Source: Nitrospira sp.
Lineage (GTDB): Bacteria; Nitrospirota; Nitrospiria; Nitrospirales; Nitrospiraceae
NCBI GenBank assembly: GCA_029194535.1
Contig: JARFXR010000002.1
Coordinates: forward strand, 868,001 to 932,000
DNA: 64,000 nucleotides
Direction: 5' to 3'
Notes under the pieces: model-generated
The model's input: the letters and a program-made list of their open reading frames with translations, nothing else
Database searches by the model: none
Told to the model about the DNA's origin: nothing
Part shown: piece by piece, positions 17,805 to 27,277 of the stretch
Layout: the number at the start of each line of letters is the position of its first letter
Position numbering within the stretch: the first letter of the stretch is position 1
Program-made: the position numbers and the translations under genes

Positions 17805-18506
17805 CTAGCGCTTCTTGTAGTCTGATGTGATGTTTAGTTCTTGGATGCGCTGAGCGGCTAACCGCTCTAACCTTCTCGCCTGGGTCAGAAGCGTGCGCCG
17901 AAGCCCATCGGACACGTCTCGTTCACTGATGACGCGAGCCAAACTCGCGATTGTGGTTGCACGCCGAGCGATTCGGATATCTGGATGTTTGCGATGCTCA
18001 TAAATGGATTCAGGAATGATACATTGCTTGTGTGAGATGGGCAGGGCGACTTCAGCGCGGGGAGCTATTTCCTTCTCGTTCAATACGGCCCCAAGCGCTG
18101 ACTCCCTCAGGACCTTCTGAAACACCGTATACTCTGCACGGTCCAAGAATGACTTCTTTTCAGTCTTGCCAAGGCCTTTGATCTGATCATCCAGAGGCCA
18201 GACCTCAATGTAGGCTACCTCGAAGGGGTCAAGCACATTCATCGCAACCGCATCGGTTCTTTGGTTGGTCAGATGCCTACTAACGCGGCCACTTAGTTTT
18301 TCTTCGGTTTGTCCAACGTATATCGGCTCCCTGTCATAGTCATAGAACGCATAGACCCCGTGCTTAAAGCCTCCTATTCGTCTGGTGCTTGCATCCTTTT
18401 TAGCGAAGAACTTCCTGATCTCCGCGCGTATGGCAGCAACATCTTCTGGCAACCCGGCAGGCTTAGACGACAGCGGCGTATCTTTCTTTCGCGATCTCTT
18501 TGGCAT
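17805..18506 (-). CDS. GIY-YIG endonuclease, probable restriction enzyme
   Basis: This 233-residue protein has a GIY-YIG nuclease domain: GVYAFYDYDREPIYVGQT (residues 50-67) with Arg74 in LSGRVSRHL, and a downstream Glu/Asn pair (AEYTVFQ, VLNEKE). The arrangement resembles Eco29kI-family type II restriction enzymes. The gene starts inside the 3' end of the m5C methyltransferase gene (44-bp overlap), which strongly suggests that it is the cognate restriction enzyme. The recognition site cannot be read from the sequence. Translation through the overlap may delay the nuclease relative to the methylase. Confidence 0.75.
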   Translation of the reverse strand: MPKRSRKKDTPLSSKPAGLPEDVAAIRAEIRKFFAKKDASTRRIGGFKHGVYAFYDYDREPIYVGQTEEKLSGRVSRHLTNQRTDAVAMNVLDPFEVAYIEVWPLDDQIKGLGKTEKKSFLDRAEYTVFQKVLRESALGAVLNEKEIAPRAEVALPISHKQCIIPESIYEHRKHPDIRIARRATTIASLARVISERDVSDGLRRTLLTQARRLERLAAQRIQELNITSDYKKR

Positions 18507-19614
18507 TTAATTCTTTCCATGCAGGTGTCAGGTAGTTCTCCGCTATCCAACGCACAACGGGGACACAAACTGCATCCCCAAATCCAAAGAGAGCCTGATT
18601 TAGAGGAGCGGATATTCTGAAGTTGTCTGCGCCCATGAGACGGGCGCATTCTCGAGGGGTGAGCAAACGCGCACCGTAGCGATTGCTGCCAGCCACGAAA
18701 AGGATCTGTCGTCCGCTCCCACCCCGGGGTGTGCGAAGACACCCAGCAATTCCGTCCGTTCGTAACTCAGCCATGGAACGCCCGTAACGAACTCGACGGA
18801 AGACCGTCCCATATGAAATCGTTTTGCCCTTGATCATTTTGTCAGCTACCGCACGATGCTTCTCACTCATTTGACTGAGAAGATACTCGGCTCTTTGCCT
18901 GCTCCACCAATAAGGTGAATTAGCCGGCAAATCCTCGACGATATCACGCAGCATTGAGTTGGCTCCCACGATACTAGGCAAACTTCTTAACGACCATCGA
19001 ATCTCTGGATGCCAGAGAATAAAGTCTGCCAGTGCTTGAGGTCGGCACGGAGATTCATAAAACCCGAGCGACTCAGCCGAACGATCCGACTTAGGCTTTT
19101 CCTTTATTCCGATTAGAAATAGCCGCTGCCTGCTCTGCGGCACGAATAGGGCCGCATCAATGATGAATGCGTCCACCGCATAGCCCAGCTCGTTTAGGGC
19201 AAGACATGCATCCCGAAAATCATTCCCATCATGAGAGGTCAGAAAACCGGCAACGTTTTCCAGCATCAATAGCGGTGGGCGTCGACGCCCCATCCCACGA
19301 ATCGCGTCGACAAACCCCCAGAATGCTCCTGAATGCTGGCCCGAAAGCCCGCGACGCGCGCCCGCAAGCGAAAGATCATTGCATGGGAATGATGCTGTAG
19401 CTAGGGTGACGGGAGGTATTTCATGTGGCGCGATCGCATGAACGTCACCCAGGACAAAATGAGCGCTTCCATCATCAAAGTGCCCCCGATACATCTTCAT
19501 TTTGTCTTGATCAATATCATTCGCCCATAAAACTTTCCATCCAGCTTGCTCAAGCCCCATGCGCATGAGACCGATTCCAGCAAAGAATTCCGCGACTGTT
19601 CGTGTTTTGTTCAT
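18463..19614 (-). CDS. DNA (cytosine-5) methyltransferase
   Basis: The 383-residue protein has the ordered m5C motifs: I FFAGIGLMRMGLEQAG, IV FPCNDLSLAG with catalytic Cys78, VI LMLENVAGF, VIII VPQSRQRLFLIG, a target-recognition region around GIAGCLRTPRGGSGRQI, and motifs IX/X (LTPRECARLMGAD, FGDAVCVPVV). It transfers a methyl group from SAM to C5 of cytosine. It lies one base after vsr and overlaps the GIY-YIG gene downstream, so vsr-methylase-nuclease form one operon. It likely protects host DNA from the GIY-YIG enzyme. Confidence 0.92.
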   Translation of the reverse strand: MNKTRTVAEFFAGIGLMRMGLEQAGWKVLWANDIDQDKMKMYRGHFDDGSAHFVLGDVHAIAPHEIPPVTLATASFPCNDLSLAGARRGLSGQHSGAFWGFVDAIRGMGRRRPPLLMLENVAGFLTSHDGNDFRDACLALNELGYAVDAFIIDAALFVPQSRQRLFLIGIKEKPKSDRSAESLGFYESPCRPQALADFILWHPEIRWSLRSLPSIVGANSMLRDIVEDLPANSPYWWSRQRAEYLLSQMSEKHRAVADKMIKGKTISYGTVFRRVRYGRSMAELRTDGIAGCLRTPRGGSGRQILFVAGSNRYGARLLTPRECARLMGADNFRISAPLNQALFGFGDAVCVPVVRWIAENYLTPAWKELNAKEIAKERYAAVV

Positions 19615-19615
19615 A

Positions 19616-20014
19616 TCAGCTACATGCCTTGAGCAATCTGGCTATGGTTGATGGTTTCTGAATGGAATCCTCCCATATCCTTATTACATTCCAGCCTTTC
19701 GCCTGGAGCATACCAGTGACGAATTTATCTCTAGCAACATTACGGGCTATTTTCTTTTTCCAATAAGGCCGATTGCTCTTTGGGATTCGGCATTTTCGAG
19801 GGTGCCCATGCCAGAAAATACCATCAACAAACACGGCTACTCGTTTCCTAGGAAAGGTCACATCAGGTTTACCGAGGAGGGGATAGGACCTGCGCCAGCC
19901 TGTGATTTTCTCATTGTGGAGGAGAGCAAGAAGCTTTAGCTCTGTTGATCTATTCCCCGACGATTTTACCCGTGCCATGATCCGCGAGCGTTTGGCCGCC
20001 GAAAAGGTGTCCAT
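19616..20014 (-). CDS. vsr: Vsr-type very-short-patch mismatch endonuclease
   Basis: From the ATG at 20014 the 132-residue protein gives the Vsr signature: MDTFSAAKRSRIMARVKSSG at the start, PDVTFPRKRVAVFVDGIFWHGHP (catalytic Asp and the FxHGC-like region), and KKIARNVARDKFVTGMLQAKGW. Vsr nicks T:G mismatches that arise by deamination of 5-methylcytosine, so it offsets the mutagenic effect of the methylase next to it. A longer frame reaches 20095, but its first 27 residues do not belong to the family. Confidence 0.88.
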   Translation of the reverse strand: MDTFSAAKRSRIMARVKSSGNRSTELKLLALLHNEKITGWRRSYPLLGKPDVTFPRKRVAVFVDGIFWHGHPRKCRIPKSNRPYWKKKIARNVARDKFVTGMLQAKGWNVIRIWEDSIQKPSTIARLLKACS

Positions 20015-20099
20015 TCTCCCACTTATACTTTCGAGTGTTGGAGAGCCATTAGGCTGACACGAACGGCTGAGAACTCCGCAGCATAAACTGGCCAAGGTC

Positions 20100-20794
20100 G
20101 CGGCTACTATCCTCGCTTATCGGAACTCTGTCAAGAAACACCTTCGCTCAAATATGGCTGAGACTGATGGCCATCGATACCATCAGCCACCGCCTCCCCC
20201 ATTTTTCCTTTTAGGCGGACGGAAGGGATGAGCATGGAGAGTTCGCCGTAGCGTCAATTGCCGCTCACCAGCCAGTGAAGGCACTGGGCGCCGTTCCGTC
20301 GGTTCGTCCGGTAAGGCGCGCAGCCAATAGTGCAGGGGACAATACCGGCTTAGCGAATCATTGCATTACGGCAAAGCCGAAGCTGGTCGCCCTTCGTCGC
20401 ACGCTCACCCACCGCTCTTCTCTACCCCACCCACTGCAAAACCCCCGCTATCCTTCTTTCTGGATGTTCGACCTCAGGATAGACCGGCTGATAGTCACAA
20501 GCGCCATTAGCCACCCATTCCCCTTTCCTTTATATCGAGGAAGGATGGGATGCCAAGTACGCGACCTGTGCCGAAGCTCGGGCAACGTACCTATTACTCT
20601 TGTGGGTGGCGTCGATCAATTGCTCGCCCGCAGCGGGGTCCCTACACCGGGCGGGGTGCGAGGACGAGCAATGATCGACGACAGGACCCACGCCATGTCC
20701 CTGAGGCACCGGAGCGCGCGGGCAGCCGATCCCTACATTCCACTGCCTGATGGTGAATCCCGAAAGATCCGCCCTTCGTCACTCCGTCCCTCCC
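20100..20794. other. Gene-free stretch with a 90-nt inverted repeat
   Basis: No convincing gene was found here. A long plus-strand frame (20275-20937) runs into antisense uvrA and has no family signature. The clearest structure is an imperfect inverted repeat, 20602-20626 with 20665-20691: GTGGGT plus GTCGATCAATTGCTCG pairs with CGAGCAATGATCGAC plus ACCCAC. It would fold into a hairpin of about 90 nt. The element may be a small mobile repeat or a structured RNA. Confidence 0.45.
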
Positions 20795-23374
20795 CTACAG
20801 CCCCGCTTCCTTCAACACCTGTCCCGTATACGACCGCTTCGACTTCGCAATCTCCTTCGGCGGCCCCTCCGCCACGATTTCGCCGCCTCGGTCGCCGCCC
20901 TCCGGTCCGAGGTCGAGAATCCAATCCGCATTCTTGATCACATCGAGATTGTGTTCGATCACCAACACCGTATTGCCCGCTTCGACCAGCCGATCCAGCA
21001 CATCCAGTAAGCGCTGGACATCGGCGAAGTGCAGGCCGGTCGTCGGCTCGTCCAAGATGTACATGGTGCGGCCGGTCGCCCGCTTCGACAGTTCGCGCGA
21101 GAGTTTCACGCGCTGCGCTTCACCGCCGGACAGTGTCGTCGCCGATTGCCCGAGCCTCACGTAATGCAACCCCACATCGTGCAGCGTCTGCAGCTTGGCT
21201 CTGATGAGCGGGATGTGCTCAAAGAACTCCAACGCGTCGTCGACCGTCATATTCAGAACGTCCGCGATGCTCTTTCCCTTGTGCAGAATCTCCAAGGTCT
21301 CGCGGTTGTACCGTTGGCCCTTGCAGACTTCGCAGGTCACGTATACGTCCGGCAGGAAATGCATCTCGATCTTGATGAGCCCGTCGCCTTGGCAGGCTTC
21401 GCACCGGCCGCCCTTGACGTTGAAGCTGTAGCGGCCCGGCTTGTACCCCCGCATCCGGGATTCCGGCAGGTTCGAAAACAAGTCGCGGATGTATCCGAAC
21501 AAGCCCGTATACGTCGCCGGATTGGACCGGGGGGTGCGCCCGATCGGCGACTGGTCGATGTCGATCACCTTGTCGAGCGCGTCCACACCGAGCAGTTCTT
21601 TGCACCCATCGAGAGGTATGATGTTTCGGTGGGTCGCCCGTTTCGGGTTTCGGGTTTCGGGTCTTTCTCGCAACTCGGAACTCGCAACTCGAAACGCCCT
21701 ATCAAGCATCTGCGACAACGAATGAAACAGCACTTCGAGCACCAGCGTGCTCTTGCCGGAACCGGACACGCCGGTGACGCAGGTAAGCAGCCCGAGCGGA
21801 ATTTGTGCCGTCAGGCTCTTGAGATTGTGTTTCTGCGCACCGATGATGGACAAAAACCCTCTCGGCTTGCGCTGCCGCGTCGGCACCGACACCGACTGGA
21901 CGCCGCGAAGATATTGGCCTGTGAGCGAATGGGGGTCGGCCATCACGTGCTGTGGCGTCCCTTGGGCAATCACATGCCCGCCATGCGAACCGGCGCCCGG
22001 CCCCATGTCGAGAATGTGGTCCGCCGCCATCATCGTTTCTGCGTCATGCTCGACCACGACGACGGTATTGCCCAAGTCGCGCAACCGAAGCAGCGTTTGC
22101 AGCAACCGGCGATTGTCTCGTTGATGCAGTCCGATCGAAGGTTCGTCGAGAATGTACAGCACGCCCACCAGGCCCGATCCGATCTGCGTGGCCAATCGGA
22201 TCCGTTGTCCTTCTCCTCCCGACAACGTGGCGGCCGTTCGATCCAGCGTCAGATAGTCGAGCCCCACGTTGACCAGAAAGCCGAGCCGTTCGCGGATTTC
22301 CTTCAGGATGCGGTGCGCAATCACCAGTTCTCTGTCGGTGAACTTCAACGTACTGAAAAAGTCTGCCGCAGCCCGCACGGAGAGCTCGGTCACGGCGGCG
22401 ATCGATCGGCCGGCGATTTTCACCGCCAGACTTTCCGGCCGCAGCCTCGCCCCTTTACAGACCTCGCACGGCTCCAGCAGCGACAAGTCCTCGTCCTCGG
22501 GGCAGTCCGACGTCATGGCGAAGCCGATGCCGTCGCAGGCCGGGCAGGCCCCGTGCGGGCTGTTGAACGAGAAGATGCGCGGCGTGACTTCCGGATAACT
22601 GACGCCGCACCGGATACAGGCCAGCTTCTCGCTGTACAGCATCGTCTTGTCGGCTTCGGTCAAAACCCCGACCAGGCCTCCGGCCAGTCTCAGGGAGGTC
22701 TCCACCGAATCGGCGAGCCGGCGCATCAGGGCATCGCCCGGTTTCATCACCAACCGATCGACGATGATCTCGATCGTATGTTTTTTCTGCTTGTCGAGCG
22801 TGATGTCATCGGCGAGATCGACGAGCTTGCCGTCGATGCGGGCCCGAACGTAGCCGGCACGGCGCATTTCCAGCAGCTCTTTCCGATACTCGCCTTTTCG
22901 TCCCCGGACGATCGGCGCGAGAATCTGGAACTTCATCCCTTCCGGCAAGGCGAGGATCGCATCGACCATCTGCTGGACGGTTTGAGCCGTGATCTCCTGG
23001 CCGCACTGAAAACAATGCGGCCGGCCGACGCGCGCAAAGAGCAATCGAAGATAGTCATAGATCTCGGTGACGGTGCCGACGGTGGAACGGGGATTGTGGC
23101 TGGTGCTCTTCTGTTCGATGGAGATGGCCGGCGACAGACCCTCGATCGAATCAACGTCGGGCTTGCCCATCTGATCGAGAAATTGGCGCGCATAGGCGGA
23201 GAGCGATTCGACATAGCGCCGCTGGCCCTCGGCGTAGATCGTGTCGAAGGCGAGCGACGACTTGCCCGAGCCGCTCAGACCCGTGATGACGACCAGCCGG
23301 TCGCGAGGAATCTGAACGTCGATGTTCTTGAGATTGTGCTCGCGCGCGCCCTTGATGACGATGGAGCCGGACAT
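20795..23374 (-). CDS. uvrA: UvrABC excinuclease subunit A
   Basis: The protein of about 859 residues has two ABC ATPase halves (Walker [10 protein letters not shown] and GVSGSGKST, two signature motifs LSGGE, Walker [11 protein letters not shown] and [10 protein letters not shown]), the UvrB-binding region and zinc fingers with CIRCG...CPACDG and CEACQGDG...CEVCKGQ. UvrA finds bulky DNA lesions and loads UvrB. The ATG at 23374 fits the family start ([14 protein letters not shown]). Two oddities: the insertion in the first zinc finger is about 90 residues shorter than usual (CPACDG to CEVCKG is very close), and a heptad repeat (21641-21698) adds about 20 residues (in [17 protein letters not shown]) before the conserved [20 protein letters not shown]. 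Confidence 0.95.
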   Translation of the reverse strand: MSGSIVIKGAREHNLKNIDVQIPRDRLVVITGLSGSGKSSLAFDTIYAEGQRRYVESLSAYARQFLDQMGKPDVDSIEGLSPAISIEQKSTSHNPRSTVGTVTEIYDYLRLLFARVGRPHCFQCGQEITAQTVQQMVDAILALPEGMKFQILAPIVRGRKGEYRKELLEMRRAGYVRARIDGKLVDLADDITLDKQKKHTIEIIVDRLVMKPGDALMRRLADSVETSLRLAGGLVGVLTEADKTMLYSEKLACIRCGVSYPEVTPRIFSFNSPHGACPACDGIGFAMTSDCPEDEDLSLLEPCEVCKGARLRPESLAVKIAGRSIAAVTELSVRAAADFFSTLKFTDRELVIAHRILKEIRERLGFLVNVGLDYLTLDRTAATLSGGEGQRIRLATQIGSGLVGVLYILDEPSIGLHQRDNRRLLQTLLRLRDLGNTVVVVEHDAETMMAADHILDMGPGAGSHGGHVIAQGTPQHVMADPHSLTGQYLRGVQSVSVPTRQRKPRGFLSIIGAQKHNLKSLTAQIPLGLLTCVTGVSGSGKSTLVLEVLFHSLSQMLDRAFRVASSELRERPETRNPKRATHRNIIPLDGCKELLGVDALDKVIDIDQSPIGRTPRSNPATYTGLFGYIRDLFSNLPESRMRGYKPGRYSFNVKGGRCEACQGDGLIKIEMHFLPDVYVTCEVCKGQRYNRETLEILHKGKSIADVLNMTVDDALEFFEHIPLIRAKLQTLHDVGLHYVRLGQSATTLSGGEAQRVKLSRELSKRATGRTMYILDEPTTGLHFADVQRLLDVLDRLVEAGNTVLVIEHNLDVIKNADWILDLGPEGGDRGGEIVAEGPPKEIAKSKRSYTGQVLKEAGL
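21641..21698. repeat. Two-block heptad repeat inside uvrA
   Basis: Block 1 is three perfect TTTCGGG words (21641-21661). After 9 nt, block 2 is CAACTCG, GAACTCG, CAACTCG, AAACGCC (21671-21698). The element stays in frame and codes an extra loop just before the UvrA motif [10 protein letters not shown]. The architecture is the same as at 14834, with different words. Confidence 0.8.
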
Positions 23375-23536
23375 GGGACGCGAATTATACCACGTCGATC
23401 GCAGCCGCTGAGGACGGCACCCGGCAGTTCGGGTCCAATTGAGTTGCGACACGGCCCCTGGACAGGTCCCGGTGACTGGCGTACCATTTCCTTCGCTGCG
23501 CGTGTTCGCCACCTGTTCCCACAGGCGGGCCGATCG

Positions 23537-26500
23537 ATGATCTTCCTCTCTCAAGACCATCCCATCACCGAGAAAGGCCTGATGGAGTTCCAGCCGTTTG
23601 GTAGACGGGCGGATGGAACGCCGATTCGCGACATCAGCGGCGTGGTCATCCGCGCTTTGGTCGATTCATTGGAGGAGTCGGTGGGCCGGATGCAGGGAAA
23701 GGAGGCGGGTCAGCGCGCGATCGAGGATCTCGTACTGCGGCTGAACAGGTGTGTGCCGGACCGCGCCTACCACGTCACCTCTCAATTCCTTGGCAACCTT
23801 TGGAACAGTTACTCCAACGAGTTTGGAGTGTTTTTGACTCAGTTTTGTTGGGACATTTCGGGGGATCCGCAGTTTCAGTTCAACATGCAAGGGAGAAGGC
23901 GATTTCCCCCGCCATCCAGATCCTCGGCCGGCCCTTTTCGGTTCCGCAGATCTATAGAATGTCGGCCTATTTCTCCCAGCGGTTTGCCAAGGACTCCTTC
24001 CTGACCGATGCCATGGAAGTCTCCGACGGATCAGCGATCATCCGGATGCGGTTCACGGACCGTGCCTTGCAGCAGTTTGGCCCCTACCTTCGATCCTGCG
24101 CCAAAATGTACTGTCTCGCCCACAAGGGCTATTTCGCCGGAGTTCCGGAGAAATTTCACAATCTGCCGCCTGCGATCGTCACTGACCGATGCTGCATGGC
24201 CGAAGGGGATGAGTATTGTGAGTGGAAAGTGATCTGGTCTGAAAGAAGGCCTCGCGGCTGGTCGCCCTTCACATGGCTTGAACGCGGCGCGGGAATCAAC
24301 AGACGCCGGCATCGAGGTCCAGGTATTTTACATCACAATCCGGTTTCGACCGAACAACCGGCGGAATCAGCGGCGGTCTCCCCTCTCCTGTCGAATGAAC
24401 ACCGCATCACCGAGAAGGGCAAGATGGAGTTCCAGCCCTTCGGCGCAGAACGTGATGGAACCGTCATTCGCGATCTCAGCGGAGTGGTCATCCGGGCAGA
24501 CGTGGAATATTTGGAAGCGTACGTGGGTCTGCGGAAGGGCGCTGAGGCGGCTCGAGGCGCGGTCGAGGAATTGATCCATCGCTTGAACGGGCTCATTCCG
24601 GATCCAGCCTACCATGTCACGACGCCGTTCCTTCGCAATCCCTGGAATAGCTACTCCGCCGAGTTCGCTTCCTTCATGGCTGAGGCCTGTATCGACATTT
24701 CGGGAGATCGGGATTTTCTGTTCAACATGGCTCGGCAAAAGGCCATCTCGCCGATCATCACCACCTTAGGCAGGCCGTTCTCGGTTCCCCAGATCTATAG
24801 GATGTCCGCCTATTTCGCGCAGCGATACGCCAAAGACTCCTTTTATACCGAAGCCGTCAGAGTCTCTGAGTCCTCGGCGATCATTCAAATGCGATTCAAC
24901 GAGCGGACCATTCGGCAGTTTGGACCCTACCGAAGAGCCTGTGCCGAGCACTGGTGTAACGCCCATAAGGGTTACTTCGTCGGAGTCCCGAAGATGTTCC
25001 ATGCCCTCCCGGAGGCGAAGGTAACGGACCTGCGCTGCGCCGCGAAGGGCGAGGACTATTGCGAATGGGAAGTGGCCTGGAGTCGGAGCGCGCGCCGAGC
25101 CTGGTTTCCGGTCGGATGGGGCGCCGGACGTCGCTTCGGCAAAGAAATTGAACAGCGCGAACAAATCATTCAAGAGCAGGCAAAGTCGCTCGATCAGTGG
25201 TTCGAGGAACTCAAGAGCGCGTATGCGCAACAGCAGCAATTGTCCGCAGAGCTTCAACGGCGCGTGGATCAATTGACCACGCTGCGCGAGACCGGGCTGC
25301 TCTTTACTTCCACCCTCGACCGTGAAGCGTTGATGACAACCGTATTACAGACCATCGTCGAGAAACTCCGCTATGACCGGGCCATGCTCGCGCTGTACGA
25401 CCCCTCGCGACATGTGAGCCATGACGCCCGCCTCATCGGAGTGTCCGATGAGATCGCGACATACGCCCGTTCGGTGGAGGTTCCGGTCGTTGATCCCGAG
25501 ACATTCGAAGGTACGGTCTTACTGAAGGGCGAGCCGATTCTCGCCGGCGATATCCAACAGGTCTGGCACCGCCTCCACCCTCTCAATCAGCGGCTCGCCT
25601 CCATGGCAAAGGTCACGTCGCTGATCTCGGTGCCCCTGAAAGCGAAGGATGAGATCCTTGGCTCCCTGACCGCCGATCGTACTCATGGACCGCCCCTCAC
25701 GGAAGACGACCTGAACTTATTGGGCACGATGGCCAGCGAGGTCGCGATTGCGCTGGACAACACCCGCGCCTATGGCCGGATCGAGGAGTTGAACCGGGAT
25801 CTGGAAGCGAAAGTGCGTGAACGCACCGCCTCGCTTGAACAGTTTCTCGCCCGAGTCTCACACGATCTCAGGACTCCCCTCGCAGGCATGACGGGGTTTG
25901 TCGATAATATGTTGGCCGGGGTGACCGGCCCGCTGAACGACCAGCAGAAACAGTATCTCACAAGAATCATCGCCAATTGTGGCCGATTAGGGCGTCTGGT
26001 CGACAATCTGCTGGATCTGCTGGTGGACCCGGACCGGATCACGTTGGACCTGAAGGAAGTCTCGTTGGCGTCTCTGGTTCGTGACATGGTGGAGCAAGCG
26101 AGGCCACTGGCGATGACCAAGCGACAACAGTTGGCGGTACAGTGCGTGGATGAGCACATCACCGTCTGGGCGGACGCCGATCGGTTGAGTCGAGTCCTGG
26201 TGAACTTGATCGACAATGCGATCAAATATACTCCGCCCTTAGGGTCGGTCTTGGTCAAGGTGGAACTAGAGAGTATGCACCGTGCCAGAGTATCAGTGAT
26301 CGATACGGGGGAAGGGATCCCACCCGAAGCGCTCCCGAAACTCTTCGATTCATCCCTTCGAATCGAGCGACCAGGGAAGAGTCAGGTGAGAAGCCATCGC
26401 ATAGGGCTCTCCATCGTCAAGGACCTGGTCGAACGACACGGCGGCACCGTCACGGTTCGGAGCGAGGTGGGCAAGGGATCAGAGTTCGCCTTTACTGTCC

Positions 26501-26925
26501 CGATCCCGCGGACCAAGGAAAGAAGCGCGCCGGCGGCAACCGGAAAGAGCAAGCGTCTGCTGGTAGCCGATGATGATCCTGATATCCGCCAACTGTTGTC
26601 GGATCGGCTGACCTCCGAGGGATACAGCGTTCGGACTGCCGGTGACGGGCGTGAGGCGCTTGACGCGTTGCGCGCAGAACAATTTGACGGCTTGATCCTG
26701 GACATCGGAATGCCGGAAGTGACGGGGCTCGACGTCCTTCATCGGGTCCGAGAAGACCAGCCCGGCTTGCCGGTGATCATGATTACTGCCGCGGAGGCTC
26801 GTGAACGCGCGCTCGTCGCCATACGGACCGGAGCCCATGCCTATCTTCTGAAACCGTTCGATGCGAGCCAACTCAAGCAGGTGGTCGAGCAATGGGTTGG
26901 TCCAGCGCGCCGGACGATTTCATGA
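23537..26925 (+). CDS. Hybrid sensor kinase with duplicated V4R-like domain; frameshifted
   Basis: The gene begins at ATG 23537 but needs a +1 correction at about 23887: the frame leaves FQFNM and continues in another frame as [14 protein letters not shown]. The second copy of the domain reads [12 protein letters not shown], which shows that one G is missing from ATG(G)CA. Domains: V4R-like copy 1 (23537-24240), copy 2 (about 24400-25080), both ending GVP...C.A.GE.YCEWEV as in small-molecule-binding V4R sensors; a coiled coil; a GAF domain (about 25290-25780); HisKA with [12 protein letters not shown]; HATPase ([17 protein letters not shown]); and a C-terminal receiver with Asp in [10 protein letters not shown]. 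It is divergent from uvrA. The gene is either inactivated, phase-variable or carries a read error; a shorter product from an internal start would keep copy 2 and the kinase. Confidence 0.75.
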
Positions 26926-27014
26926 TAATCCTCACGCCGATCCCGGCTGCCCGATCGGTGAATGTGCGGTTTGCGGTGGGCCGAGAGAGAAAAAATAATC
27001 GATGCTCGTGCCTG

Positions 27015-27089
27015 ACGGCTAGCCCGACGTTGCTCTTTGGCGCGAAAGAGCTTTTCGATTTCCGGACTTAAGTGGTCGATTCTTTCCAT
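27015..27089 (-). pseudogene. Fragment of a small conserved protein
   Basis: The ATG at 27089 gives MERIDHLSPEIEKLFRAKEQ, the start of a common short protein that follows nucleotidyltransferase-like genes. After about 24 residues the frame leaves the family (no PFPEKV segment), so only the N-terminus survives. Confidence 0.5.
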
Positions 27090-27229
27090 TTTCCTTGTAG
27101 TTGATGCCGACGGAGAACCGTGGCGAGATCCTCATCATCCAACGTGGCCTGCTCTCGGAGAATCCGCACCCGCTCACGATCTTTCCTTCGACCCGTTTGG
27201 AGACAACTAGAGACCAAGTGAGTGGTCAT
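27068..27229 (-). pseudogene. C-terminal remnant of a nucleotidyltransferase-like gene
   Basis: This frame of 53 codons reads QTGRRKDRERVRILREQATL and then LATVLRRHQLQGKWKE before its stop. It resembles the C-terminus of minimal nucleotidyltransferase/DUF6036-type proteins. It overlaps the start of the fragment at 27089, the normal gene order for such pairs. Both genes are decayed. The family match is from memory. Confidence 0.4.
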
Positions 27230-27277
27230 CGTACCATCGGCGTACGATTATAGTATGCAGAGAATTCGAGCTGAGGG

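Noticed and set aside
20275-20937. 220-residue plus-strand frame between vsr and uvrA
   Set aside because: Low-complexity Pro/Ser/Arg composition, no family motif, and its end lies antisense to uvrA.
21029-24004. 991-residue plus-strand frame across uvrA
   Set aside because: It is antisense to a well-supported uvrA over most of its length. Only its last part (from 23537) is real and belongs to the sensor kinase.
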